A DNA stretch of 64,000 nucleotides, from positions 1 through 64,000 of the forward strand of contig ML769412.1 of assembly GCA_009733575.1 (NCBI GenBank), read 5' to 3'. The stretch is from Gymnopus androsaceus JB14. Its lineage: Eukaryota > Basidiomycota > Agaricomycetes > Agaricales > Omphalotaceae. Made by a program: the position numbers and the translations under genes. A model generated the notes under the pieces. It was given only the letters and a program-made list of their open reading frames with translations, was not told the DNA's origin and made no database searches. This document shows positions 22,601 to 34,400 of the stretch, one piece after another; position 1 is the first letter of the stretch, and every line of letters starts with the position of its first letter.

Positions 22601-24603
22601 ATGACTGCTAGTACTATCTCCAAGATCGAGGTAAGCAAACTATTCATAAATCCTTCAACCACTTAATCTCAATACTATGTATGTATCAGATCTTCCGCGT
22701 CCCTCCTCGGTGGCTCTTTGTCCGAGTCGAAACATCCGATAACATCATCGGCTGGGGCGAAAGTACCCTCGAAGGACACACCGAAGCCATCGAAGGAGCT
22801 TTCTGCGATTTGCGAGAGCGTTTCGTCGGTGCGGAGGCTGATAATATCCAAGATATATGGCAAACAGCGTATATGGGTCGGTTCTATCGCGGAGGGCCGG
22901 TTCTTATGGTATAGTTCATCTCCCATCTCCCATCTAACCACTCATCGTGTGTAGAGTGCCCTTTCAGGACTAGACATCGCACTATGGGATATCAAAGGCA
23001 AAAAACTCCGAGTTCCCGTCTGGCAGCTCCTGGGAGGCAAAGTCCGTGAACGTGTCAAAGTCTATGGATGGATCGGAGGCGATCATCCTAGTGAGGTGAT
23101 TAGTGCTGCAGAGGCGCGCAAGGCCCAAGGGTTTACTGCGGTTAAGATGAATGGTACAGGTGAGTAAGCCAAGAAGGCGTTTCAGACCAAGTCCGAGTCG
23201 CACGTATGCGTTGTCTTGGGGTTTCGGTTGGGTCCTTGGATGCCCGTAGCTGACATTGAACGTTCCTTGGCAGATGCAATATCATGGATCGATTCACCTT
23301 CTTTCTTACAAGCTACCGCTGACCGTGTCAAGCAAGTCAAGTATATGTGTTTATAACTCTGACTAAGTATGTAGTCTGATTCTTTGATCTGCATAGATCA
23401 GTTGGCCTAGACGTCGGTGTCGACTTTCACGGAAGGCTTCACAAGGGCATGGCGAAACAACTTGCAAAGCTCTTGGAGCCTCTTCATCCAATGTTTATCG
23501 AAGGTGAGTCGCCCGCGTCACCTTCGTCCGACATGGTATCAATTGGGTATTTTATTGCAGAACCGCTTCTCCCAACACAACCAGAAGAAATCGCCGATCT
23601 ATCCAATGCCGTCTCCACCCCAATAGCGCTTGGTGAACGCTTGTTTTCACGGTTTGATTTTAGACCTTACTTGGAACGAAGGGCGATTGATATCGCGCAG
23701 CCTGATGTAAGTTTGTCTGACGTTCTCGTTTGTTGTACATACCTCGATACTTCCTTGTTCACACTTTACCTTGACCCCCGAAATCGTCAAATTCCAATGT
23801 CTAAACTAACATTCTCTCCCTCCGTTTTCCTTCCTCGCAGGTATCCCACTGCGGAGGAATCTCCGAACTACATCGAATTGCCAGCTACACTGAAACCTAC
23901 GATGTAGGACTTGCGCCTCATTGTCCGCTAGGTCCTATCGCGTTGGCTGCATGCATGCAGGTGGCGATATGTGCCCCAAATTGTTCGTGTATTGGATATT
24001 GTTTTGTTTTCCCCAGTCTACTTGGCTTATTTCATGCTCCCTTTTTGAACAGTCGTGATTCAAGAGATGAGCTGGAAGGTTAGTCTGTAGTTCCCTGGTC
24101 CTGATTCGAAACTGATACATACGCCGCGGGACTGACTGATTCCCCCTCCCAATCTGATACAGATGCACTACAACGTTACATCCGAAGACGACCCAGCAGC
24201 TGAAGCAGATCTGCACACCTATATGGCTAACCCGGAGGTGTTTACTGTCAAAGAGGGGTATGTCGCTGCTTACAAGGTATGCACCGTTCTTTTCCTTCAT
24301 TCTTTATTCGAATTCGGGGGGAGCTAGGAGGAGAGCCAACGTTGTTCTTCTTCGATCATTCCTCTTCATTCACCTTAGTCCAACCAAATTTCAGCCTCAT
24401 TGAGTTTTTGCATTCCGAGTCTTTGTGCTTATACCCGTACTCGAGTCTCGTACTAACTCAAGATCACTCTCGCAGGGCCTGGTATAGGAGTCGAGATCGA
24501 CGAAGAACGGGTTAGAAGGGCAAGCGAGAATTATGTGCATAAGGGTTCGCCGTGGAGGAACCCTGTTTGGAGAGGGGAGGATGGGGGGTTGAGGGAGTGG
24601 TGA
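22601..24603 (+). CDS. D-galactonate dehydratase-like enzyme, copy A (C-terminus possibly frameshifted)
   Basis: Enolase-superfamily enzyme (mandelate racemase/muconate lactonising group) close to bacterial DgoD. Metal and catalytic residues are visible: [15 protein letters not shown] (first Asp and His), [13 protein letters not shown] (second acid, across an intron), [13 protein letters not shown] (third acid), [14 protein letters not shown] and [16 protein letters not shown] (catalytic His). At least nine exons with short introns; exon 1 is 30 nt. It would convert galactonate to 2-keto-3-deoxygalactonate in the cytosol. Compared with copy B, one base is missing just before the last intron (GCTTACAAG against GCTTTACAGG). 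The final exon then meets TAG at 24485, about 40 codons early, unless another splice site is used. Confidence 0.85.
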
Positions 24604-25420
24604 TAGCATTCAAATGGGAAATTTAGCACCGAGCTCTGGGATAACAATGAATTTGTTTCCTCTACCGGGAATTTCGGAGTCGTTCGTTCGTTGTTCCAGC
24701 TTCGTTTGAATACCAAGTAAGTAGGTTCCATAATCGTGCGTCTGCCTATGAGAAGGCGCAATTAAGGTGCTGTATATTGTGGTCTCAACTATGGATATAG
24801 ATTCAGTATAATTGTATGTCCTTTTCCCCGTCTCATTCATTCTAGCTTGACAAAAAAACCCTTCGCCACATTCATGACTCCGTCAGGAAAGCGAACCGGA
24901 GTCATCTCGTTGAACTTCAAGCAGGTGGTGAGAAACGTGCTATCCTTCTCGTTACTGAAGCCAAGCAATCCATCTGCAAGGCGACGTTGCTTTGCGGCAC
25001 CGGATTTAGAGCGCCATACTTTTCTTAGATTCCTTAGGGGAGACCTTCTAAGCAGTCATTTGACTCGTTATTCAACCTCAGGCCCCTAGGTCAATCCAAC
25101 TCATCTTTTTCTATGTCGAATGGGGCCCGAAGCCATTTCTATGTCCTCAACGGAATCAATGCATGGTTGTTGGTACCTGTGGCTTTGAATCGAGGTATTA
25201 CCAGGCGGCAACTAAGCTTGAAGTATAAGTATAACTTGGAAATCTCCGCGATTCCTCAGCGACCTTCAGGTGGACCTTTTCTAGTAAAACCCGAAAAGTG
25301 GAAAAGAAGACGTCGATTTTCATGCCAGTCGAGTATTGAGATACTGAGTGGAAATATAAAGGTGACAGCTCGACAAACTACAGGAATCAGATCCTCAGGT
25401 CCTTCTTCTCTTGTGCAATG
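24604..25420. other. spacer of duplicated block A
   Basis: No gene. Parts match the spacer after copy B: GTATATTGTGG near 24771 and 28843, ATTCATGACTCC-type text near 24870, and TCCTCAACGGAATCAATGCATG near 25144 against 29053. This shows the duplication includes the intergenic DNA. Confidence 0.6.
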
Positions 25421-26240
25421 AAGTTTACTACCAGCGGTTCGCTTTATTTTACCTTTGACTTTTATAATGCGACTACTCATTCCCTCTTGAAGGTGTCCTT
25501 GCCACTGCCTTTTTCGTTGCAGCTGGTGTTAGTGCAGTTGCATAAATCCTACTATTTCGTGTTATGAATCACTTCTGATACGTCAGTCGCAGGTCCTCTT
25601 GAGTTCTCTACTAGTGACGATGTTCTGGAATTTGCGCCTTATAGGATCCTGGATCTGGTCGAACAATTGGGAGAACGCGAGTACCCCCGCCGGCGTCAGC
25701 ACCTTCCGCATCACTATCCCCTTGTAGGCTTCCCTCTGCCAGCACCACCGATTCTTGACCCGTCAATATCTCCATCGCTATTGCCGCCGATAATGCGTAT
25801 AGTCTCTATATGAACGGTACCTTCGCGGTACCTTCATAGGCAGTGGATTGAACTGGGTACCCCGACCCAGTGGGACATTCCCAATGTTCCAATCAGCGGT
25901 CTCGGGATATTCGTTTTCTCTATCGTAGGTTAGTGATCCATTTCTTTCCTTTTATTAGTGCTTTAAACAATATGTTTTTAGCTGCCAACTATGGTCCTGC
26001 TGCAAATGCAGCTGGTCTTATCGCTACTATCGCGTTCAATAACGACCAAGCTTTCTACCAGTACTGGACTGGACAAAATTTTGCAGATATTGGGCCCGTC
26101 GCGGTACCCTACATACGTCCTTCCAGGATCCCGACTTTGACGATTCTGATTGGCCGAAAGTTGTTAACGCTGGTGACTACGGTATCGCTCCTTGGGGAAC
26201 TTTACCTGCCCCAACCACAGGCACTAATTGTGGCTTCTAG
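25421..26240 (+). pseudogene. decayed copy of the secreted beta-sandwich protein gene
   Basis: From ATGAAGTTTACTACCAGC through the first intron, the tryptophan block (GSWIWSNNWENASTPAGVS) and the last exon (GPAANAAGLIATIAFNNDQA) to a stop after TGTGGCTTC, the segment follows the intact gene at 41778-42600 from end to end. Insertions and deletions (for example near 25720 and 25830) break the frame. Same strand as the dehydratase copy A that precedes it. Confidence 0.85.
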
Positions 26241-26697
26241 CTATGTTTATTTTTTTTGGTTTTTTTTTTTGTCTGTTTATCTATTTATTCACATCGAACT
26301 GCTTCTTATTCATGGGTTTTTTTCGGTTCATGTATGCGGTGTTTGGTATTTGGAAATCAATTCTTTTTCAGTGAGAAGATACCGAAACTTTCATTTGGAC
26401 TCGATCAGCTAGACTTGAGCACATATCCACGCGCAATTATATGCATTGCTGACAGTAAGTATAATATTACGCGGGGTGACAAATTTAAAAGGTAGGCAGG
26501 AAGCGCTCGATGGGCGCTATGTAGCATCTTTGCATCGCACCATCACAGCGCGTACGGTTTGAACAATCCAACTTGTTCTCTTTCTCATCTGATCAGCACC
26601 ATCCACTTAATTTCTGCGGGAAAGATTCGCCTTAAAAATACACTGAAAAATGTCCATGAGAATCAAGCCAGCACGAGACCGGATTCTCACTTCCAAA

Positions 26698-28671
26698 ATG
26701 ACTGGTAACACAATCACAAAGATCGAGGCAAGTTTTCACAATTCCTTTACTTCTTCGACCAATCCCCCAGTATCAGATCTTCCGCGTTCCTCCTCGATGG
26801 CTCTTCGTCAGAGTCGAAACATCCGATAATATCATTGGCTGGGGCGAAAGTACACTCGAAGGACACACTGAAGCCATCGAAGGCGCTTTTTGCGATTTAC
26901 GAGAGCGTTTCGTCGGTGCGGAGGCTGATAATATCCAAGATATATGGCAGACAGCGTATATGGGTCGGTTCTATCGCGGAGGGCCGGTTCTTATGGTATG
27001 CATCTCCCAAGTTCCTAATCAATCAGACTGCGTTAATATATCTCTCTCCCTTTCTCTCTCTCTCTGCAGAGTGCCCTTTCAGGACTAGATATCGCACTAT
27101 GGGACATCAAAGGCAAAAAGCTCGGAGTTCCTGTTTGGCAGGTCCTGGGAGGCAAGGTCCGCGAACGAGTCAACGTGTATGGGTCGATCAGAGGAGATCA
27201 TCCTAGTGAGATGGTTAGTGCTGCAGAAGTGCGCAAGGCGCAAGGGTTCACTGTAGTCAAAATGAAGGGTACAGGTGTGGTCACTAGCTTGAGATGACTA
27301 AGTGCCTTGGTTTTAGCTGACTGTAGTTGTAATGTCCCTTGGCAGATGCAACATCATGGATCGATTCGTCTTCTTTCCTACAAGCTACTGCTGATTGCTT
27401 CAAGCAAGTCAAGTTCGTTGCAACTCTGACCAGTAATTGGTAACAGTACTGATGACTTTCTATGTTACTGTAGATCAGTTGGCCTAGACGTCGGAGTCGA
27501 CTTTCACGGAAGGCTTCACAAGGGCATGGCGAAACAATTTGCAAAGCTCTTGGAGCCTCTTCATCCGATGTTTATCGAAGGTGAGTCGCGCACGCCACCT
27601 TCACATAGTGTGCGGTGACTTGCGTCCGATTGGGTATCAATTCGTATTTTATTTCAGAACCGCTCCTCCCAACACAACCAGAAGAAATCGCCGATCTAGC
27701 CAATGCTGTCTCCACCCCAATAGCGCTTGGTGAACGTTTATATTCACGGTTTGATTTTAGACCTTACTTGGAACGAAGGGCGATTGATATCGCGCAGCCT
27801 GATGTGAGTTTTGTCTGACGTTTTGTAGTACCTCGGTACTTCCTTGTTTCTTTATTTTTAAGTTTAACAGTCTGACTTCTCGTAACATCCTCTCCCTCCC
27901 TAATAGGTATCCCACTGCGGAGGAATCTCCGAACTACATCGAATTGCCAGCTACACTGAAACCTACGATGTAGGACTTGCGCCTCATTGTCCGCTAGGTC
28001 CTATCGCGTTGGCTGCATGCATGCAGGTGGCGATATGTGCTCCGAATTGTACGTGTATCGGATCTTGTTTTATTTTCCCTCCCACCGGTTTATCATTTCA
28101 TGCTCATGCTCCGTTTTGAACAGTCGTGATTCAAGAGATGAGTTGGAAGGTTAGTCCAAAAACGATACGTAGCGTCACTGACTCATGCTCTCCTCCCTTC
28201 CCCTTCCCTCCCTCCCAATACAGATGCACTACAACGTTACATCCGAAGACGACTCGGCAAGTGAAGCAGATCTGCACACCTATATGGCTAACCCGGAGGT
28301 GTTTACTGTCAAAGAGGGGTATGTCACTGCTTTACAGGGTATGCACCGTTCTTTTCCTTCATGCGAACTTGGGATGGAGCTCGGGAGGAGCCAACGTCGT
28401 CGGTTGTTCTTGTTCTTCTTCGACCATTCTTCTTCATTCACCTTGGTCCAACCAAGTTTCAACTTCACTAAGTTTTTGCCCTCCGAGTCTTTATGCTTAT
28501 ACCCGTATTCGACTCTCGTACTAACTCAAGATCACTCTCGCAGGGCCCGGCATCGGAGTCGAGATTGACGAAGAACGGGTTAGAAGGGCAAACGAGAATT
28601 ATGTGCACAAGAGTTCGCCATGGAGGAACCCTGTTTGTAGAGGGGAAGATGGGGGGCTAAGGGAGTGGTGA
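26698..28671 (+). CDS. D-galactonate dehydratase-like enzyme, copy B (intact)
   Basis: Near-identical paralogue of copy A with the same exon structure. Reads without a break from [10 protein letters not shown] to GGLREW. All active-site motifs are kept: [42 protein letters not shown]. The end [20 protein letters not shown] is intact, unlike copy A. Intron 1 has a GC donor (GAG|GCAAGT), whereas copy A has GTAAGC. Substitutions relative to A cluster in the TIM-barrel entry loop ([12 protein letters not shown] against [12 protein letters not shown]), which may alter substrate preference (inference). The pair suggests recent tandem duplication in a sugar-acid catabolic setting. Confidence 0.9.
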
Positions 28672-29250
28672 TAGCATTCAAATAGTCGTTCTCGATGGAA
28701 CAGTCTTGCCGAGAAAATTAGCGTCACTCGCTTTGGTAGTAAATTTGTTCGTTCGCTCTTTCATCTTCGTTTGAATACCAAGGAAGTAGGTTCCATGATC
28801 GCGCTTCTGCCTATAAAGGTGCAAGTAAGGTGCTGTATATTGTGGATTCAACCATGGATAGATTCAGTATACTTGTATGTCCTTTCCCCAGTCTCATTCA
28901 TTTCAGCCTAAAAAACTTCGACACATTCATGAGGTTGAACTCTTTTCAAGCCAAGCAAAATCTGCAGTCTCAGAAGTCGTTTGACTCTTCTGAGGGTAAT
29001 CCAGGTCAATCTAATTCATCAATGTCGATTGTAAATGGGCCCTGAAGCTATAGCTGTGTCCTCGACGGAATTAATGCATGGGTAGTGGTAAACCCCAAAA
29101 TTGCAAGAGGCAGAGGCAAAATCTTCACGCGATTGATATCCTGGCTGGAAATATAAAAGCGACAGCTCGACAAACTACAAGAACCAGAAGCTTGACGTGA
29201 GGTACGATTCTAGAATTAAAAATCTCCGTGAATCATCAGCGGACTTCGAG
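28672..29250. other. spacer of duplicated block B
   Basis: Homologous to 24604-25420 in patches; no gene. Confidence 0.55.
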
Positions 29251-29254
29251 TCGC

Positions 29255-29696
29255 GTCTTTTCGGGTAACCCCTGGTCGAACAATTCGAATGGCGCTGATA
29301 CCCCCGCCGGTGTCAGTGCCTTCCGCATCTATCCCCCAATTGACCACCACACCTGTCAATGTCTCCGTCGCCATTTCTGCTGATAATGCATACAGCCTCT
29401 ACTTGAATGGTAGCTTCATCGGCACTGCTTGAACTGGCAAGCCCAAATCAGTGGATATTCTCAACGTTTCACTGGAAAGGCTGTCACTATCCAGTTCAAC
29501 AGTGACCAATTTTCTACTAGTACCGGACCGGACAAACTTTCGCTGATATTACTATGCCCGTCGTGGCAACCTACATACCTGAGTTCTTCAGGATCCCGAC
29601 TTTGACGACTGTTACGACTCTGATTGGCTGGAAGTGACTGCGGTATCACTTCTTGGGGGACCTCCTCAGATCACAGGTACTATCTGCAGCTTCTAG
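29255..29696 (+). pseudogene. second decayed copy of the secreted beta-sandwich protein gene
   Basis: Plus-strand fragments TPAGVSAFRI, then the VNVSVAISADNAYSLYLNGS-type segment, then FNSDQF and a last part ending at TAG (29694-29696), in broken frames with a stop inside the NGSFIGTA segment. It begins at about the WSNNSNGADTPAG block, so the 5' exon is lost. Follows dehydratase copy B as the first decayed copy follows copy A. Confidence 0.8.
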
Positions 29697-29699
29697 TTG

Positions 29700-30240
29700 A
29701 AGTGGTTAATGTTATTCAATATTGAACCTGCTAGGTAAGTAGTTTATTAGTCGAAACGCTGTCGGATAGGCGCCTATTAGTAGCAGCACTTCTTCTGACT
29801 TCACCCTTCATTGACAGTAAATCCTCAATACACAATGTACCTACAGAGGGTCCTGCTAACTCAACTACGCAGATATTGCTGGGGAGAACTATGACCAACT
29901 TCGATATTTATATTTTACATTTCTACCTGCCCACTGGAAGGAGAGAAAAGATATGTTAAACACTTCATTGCTGCGAGCCTACGAACCAAGTATGATCTCC
30001 ACGCCAAGAATTAGCACACCAGCAAACAGTCAGATTCTATGAAGTGAGCTCGGAGGTTCAGAAAACAGAAGACATAACATGGACAAGGATTCAGACATCG
30101 ACTTTTGGAAAACATGTTATAAAGGCTCCTCCCAGATCCTCGGCCAGCCACTCTATTCATCACAACCCAATCCTTCTTGAACTTCTTCATGCCGCATATG
30201 ATGTCTGAAATTCATTTCAACACTTGTACATGTGCAGAAA
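29700..30240. other. intergenic, no gene seen
   Basis: No coding signal. A short segment near 29755-29790 (CGAAACGCTGTCGGATAGGCGCC) recurs inverted near 40910-40940, marking another duplicated border. Confidence 0.5.
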
Positions 30241-30241
30241 T

Positions 30242-31038
30242 GGACAATCGTGACCTACATTCGTGACAATTCCTCAGGTGAAGGACCCGAACTCATATCC
30301 ACTTTCTGAGCACATCGTCTTCTTACCCAAGGATTTGTTGTAGTATTGGGCCTCTAGCTGCGTACACGGGGTACGGACTTGCATTAGGGCGAATGAATTT
30401 ATCCGGGGGTAAGGCTGACTTCGAGTCGTCGGGTTCAGGGATGACGATAAAGAAGCGCTAGAACGCCTGTATAACACCTTTTCCAGAAGAAATCTTCGAT
30501 TGATGTCTTCGTTGAGCTTGTATACTCTGTTTGCGGTGAATACCAGAGTCCGAGTCACTTCATAGAATATAACCGTCCGCCTCCGTGCCAGTTCGTGCCA
30601 TAGTAGATAGTGAAGGAAGGATGTTTTGCCTAGAACCCCACACTTGAGTCGTATGATGAATATTTACAAATCTGCGAACCAACCTGTACCCGGGTTTCCA
30701 ATTAAAACAGCACCGGTGAAATCCCATTTCTCGAATAAATCGAGTATAAACTTTTCTGCAGGTCCATATCCTTCGAGAACCAGCATCTTCCCTCCTGTTG
30801 ATTTGAAGTGGGCCCAGTTTGGCGGAAACTCGTAAATTGCCGTTCTCAGGGGAGAGGCTTTCCCCAGCAAGACCTGCATAACTGAGTGGCAGGATCGTCT
30901 AATGGGCAGCTCCGTTGCGTATTTAAGCAGCGTGAGTCGCTCGTCGATTATTTTATCGTCCATGATGGTAAAGATGAAGATTCTCGGCGGTGTGGCCCCT
31001 AATCCGTTGAGCGCTGTTGAGCGTTTAAAGACCGTCAC
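30242..31038 (-). CDS. P-loop NTPase-like protein, possibly fragmentary
   Basis: The minus strand encodes IDERLTLLKYATELPIRRSC, then FEKWDFTGAVLIGNPGTG, then after an intron KTSFLHYLLWHELARRR. The Walker A motif GNPGTGKTS is assembled across the intron, which is strong evidence for the splice. The protein continues VFTANRVYKLNEDI and ends about GYEFGSF. This arrangement resembles the small ATPase-like proteins often annotated near crinkler-type families in Agaricomycetes, but the identification is loose. A possible start is the ATG at 30963. The C-terminal half is shorter than I would expect, so it could be truncated. A decayed copy lies at 40060-40890. Confidence 0.5.
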
Positions 31039-31109
31039 ATTATTTTTTCTCAGACTGCTCGTCTCGCAAGCGGCTACTTGCGTTGTGATATATAAGCTCC
31101 GAAGAGCGT

Positions 31110-31486
31110 GTTACCTGCGTTCCTAGATGCAAAGTCATGGATCGACTCGCCTTCTTTCCTACAAGCTAATTACTGATCGTGGATCCTAGCAAGTATGTGT
31201 AGTTGTAAGGGCGAAACAACTACTTACAAAGCTCCCGGGACCGTTTCATCGTTTATTGAAGGTGAGTCGCATACGGCGACTTACGTCCAACATAGTCTGA
31301 ACCGCTCCTCCCGTCACAACCAGAAGAAATCACCGACCTATCGAATGTAATCTCCACTTCAATCGCGCATAGTGAACGTCTAGATCTTGGAACGACGAGC
31401 GATTGATATCGCGCAGCCTGATGTGAGTTTTGCCTGGCGTTCATCGTTCCTTCAAGTTCAAATTTCACAGTAGTCGCTTCCTTCCT
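31110..31486 (+). pseudogene. dehydratase copy C, 5' remnant
   Basis: Plus-strand fragments match dehydratase copies A and B ([43 protein letters not shown]) with deletions and frame breaks. The fragment stops at the transposon end at 31487 and resumes at 37647. Confidence 0.9.
31479..31486. repeat. 8-bp target-site duplication, left copy
   Basis: TCCTTCCT directly before the left inverted repeat. The identical octamer follows the right inverted repeat at 37647-37654. Confidence 0.9.
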
Positions 31487-34400
31487 AGGCCCCCAGAAGC
31501 TCCCGCAGAACCTTGCCCGGCCTGACGCCCTAAATGACGCTATGATTTCGGCCTAATTGACGCTATTTCGGACAAGGATAGTCACGTGTATTGAAAAAAA
31601 TCGCAAAAAATCTCAGAAATTCCAAAAATATTTCCCTGGCGATTCTACGGCCTTGGCTACAATTTAAACACTCTTTGTTTGAGGTTTCATGGCTGGAATG
31701 ATAATCTTCAGGGCAGGAACCTTCTTTAGCGCTTCTCTCGTCTCCTTTTTATGAAACGCAGACCAAATCTTCTTCGACCTTTCGCTCAGTTCCATCCTGT
31801 TGAAGGGGCCTGTAAGCGCTTTCACCCCGAGATGGAAAAGTACATTCGCCACAGGTGCATGGGTGTGCAAGTGGAAGTTCCGACCAGTTGGTTGGCAAGA
31901 AAATTGAGGATAAGACACATCCTCATTATCAGAGTTGATGTCGCTTTCATCCGAGCCCCCACCGGATGTATTCTGGAAACGGATGTTAGCATAATCTACC
32001 TTTTAGAAATGATCAAAGAGAAGAATGTCTTACAACAGCAAGTGGAAGAAACACACGAAGGGAAAGGTAAGACAAGACAGATATTTCCGTTGCCTCCTGA
32101 ACCGACCCGTAACGCGAATTCTGGCCCTTCTTGTATATGTCAAGAACCTGACCAATGTATATTCGTTGGGCTGTCCTCATCAGGACGAAGCTGTCTGGAA
32201 TGAGAGGATATAATTCGGTGACATTTCTGGCACCAAGATTGGGGAGCACTAGAGTTTTTTATTAGTATGTGGTTGCGAAGATGTATACCGAGAGTACATT
32301 ACCGTTCATAGACCCCATAATTTTTGTGATGTTTTCTGCAACTTCGACCCAGCGCTTTTGTCGAGTATTCTTCAAGTTCTTTCGCTGTTCTTGTAAATTT
32401 AGGTTCAGATCTTGAGAAATGCGCAATCGATGAGAGGCCTCCTTCAGTGACATCTTCATCGGCTTATCTGTTGAGCTGACAGCCTGAGTGAACTTATCAC
32501 TCAGTTTGACAGTACGCTCTGATTTAGTCGCAGTAGCTGATTGCCACGCTTTACGAGCATTCAGAGTGGCCGAGACAGAGAGTTTGGAGGTGCAAGGATC
32601 CAAGATTTTACTGAACTCGATAGTGAGAGCATCGGAGCACGAATCTGGAAGACCAAGAGTAGTGAAAGCCTGCACAGAAGACGGCAAGGGAAGACTGATA
32701 TCGGTTTCCACAAGATCATGTCGCTTTAACATATCGTCGAGATCTTCACAAAGCACTGAGTATCGCGCGGTACCCTTTGCAGTGAGTCCGGCAACACGAT
32801 TGAGACTCTGCTGGACATCGGGATCATCCTCATCCTCATCCTGAACCAACTTATGTGGCTCATCATCATCACCGTCGTTGATGGTATCCAAATCGTCATC
32901 CTCCTCCGGTTCATCATCAGACTCAAATTCGCCATCGATGTCTTCATCAGTTACCCGTACCACATCTGAGTGAGTCAGTGCAGAGATATGCAAAAGAGGC
33001 TGTTTGGACGAAGGTGATTTGGGGACAGGAATGGAAAGAAGATCCCGAGAAAAGTGAACAGCTTCTTCATATGCAACGCGGACAAGATCATCAATTCGCG
33101 AGCGTGAGATGCTGACTGGGGCAATGTGTTCAGGAGATGCGACCCGTAGATCAGCAATTTCATTGTAGAGATACCCGGAAGCAGAGTCTTTCGATTTTTT
33201 CCCGATTATTTGACCCGACTCCAGAATGCGCTGCCTGACCATGACATGCTGGATGATCTTCAGAAATTCTGCATAGGAGAAGTCTGGAAGAAGTTCGCGT
33301 CCAACACCAAAGAAATGTTCAATGAACTCAGTCGTGATGTTGTGGATGGAGAAAGGGATGTGGGGATAGTAATCCGAATACGCCAGTATCAGAAGAACAA
33401 GAGTATCGCAAAGTCGATTGAATATACGGAGGCTGGCTGGGGAAATGAATGATCGCTTTGTTGAATAGAGATCGGGGAATTTCTTCGATAAGTCGACCAC
33501 ATGATGATAAATGAAGTTTAGCCAGAACCTCGCACGAAAGGCAGCCACAATTCGATCCTCTACTGGCATTGAAGGGTTCATCCACGCCTCAAATAATGTA
33601 CCTTTATCATTGTGGATTAGATACGCGTATACCAAAAGGAGAAAGAAATCTCACCCAAAATGAATAAATATACAAATGATCCCTCAAAATGTGGTCTGAT
33701 AGTGGGCTGCGATGTTAATTCCTTCCTCTCAACCATGCTTTCGAGGACACTGGCGTGAAAGATACGTCGAGCCGCGCCATCATCTTGCTTGTCAACATTA
33801 TTGACATCGCGTAACTGAAGACCCGATCCCGGAAGTGAGTAGATGTCAATGAAAGACCTGTTCACAAGGTAGCCAGTTCCAAGGCTCGCAGTGTGAGTAC
33901 CGTGTTGAGGCTGATTCCGTGCAGTCTTTCTCGCATGAGGTGCATCGGTTACTGAGACCAGAGGTCCAGTCTTGAAGACAGGAGCAGAGAGGCGGATACC
34001 ATATGCATGATTTTCGTAAATTAACGGTGGTCTATCTGTCTGCTCGCGGTCCATCAGTGCTTGGGCTGAGAGCTCCGATGCAGCTCCATCAGCTACCAAT
34101 GCAACAACAGAAAATTTGAGCTGATTTGCCATCTCGATCAGGCGCATATGCATGAGATGGATTTCATCCGCAGTCTCTTTTCCAGCAGTCGGTAGAAGCG
34201 CGATAACAATGGCAGGGGAGCGGGGAAGAGGGACCTTTATTGAAATCATTAACAATAAATTAAAAGAAGCCTCATTGAACTTTACCTTGGCCATGACTGC
34301 TCGCACTTGGGTAGCCAATGCACCTTCCGAGACAGCTTGCTGAACTATTTCATCAATATCATCTGCCGATTCGACTTCGACCATCTCGAGGGGCATAGTA

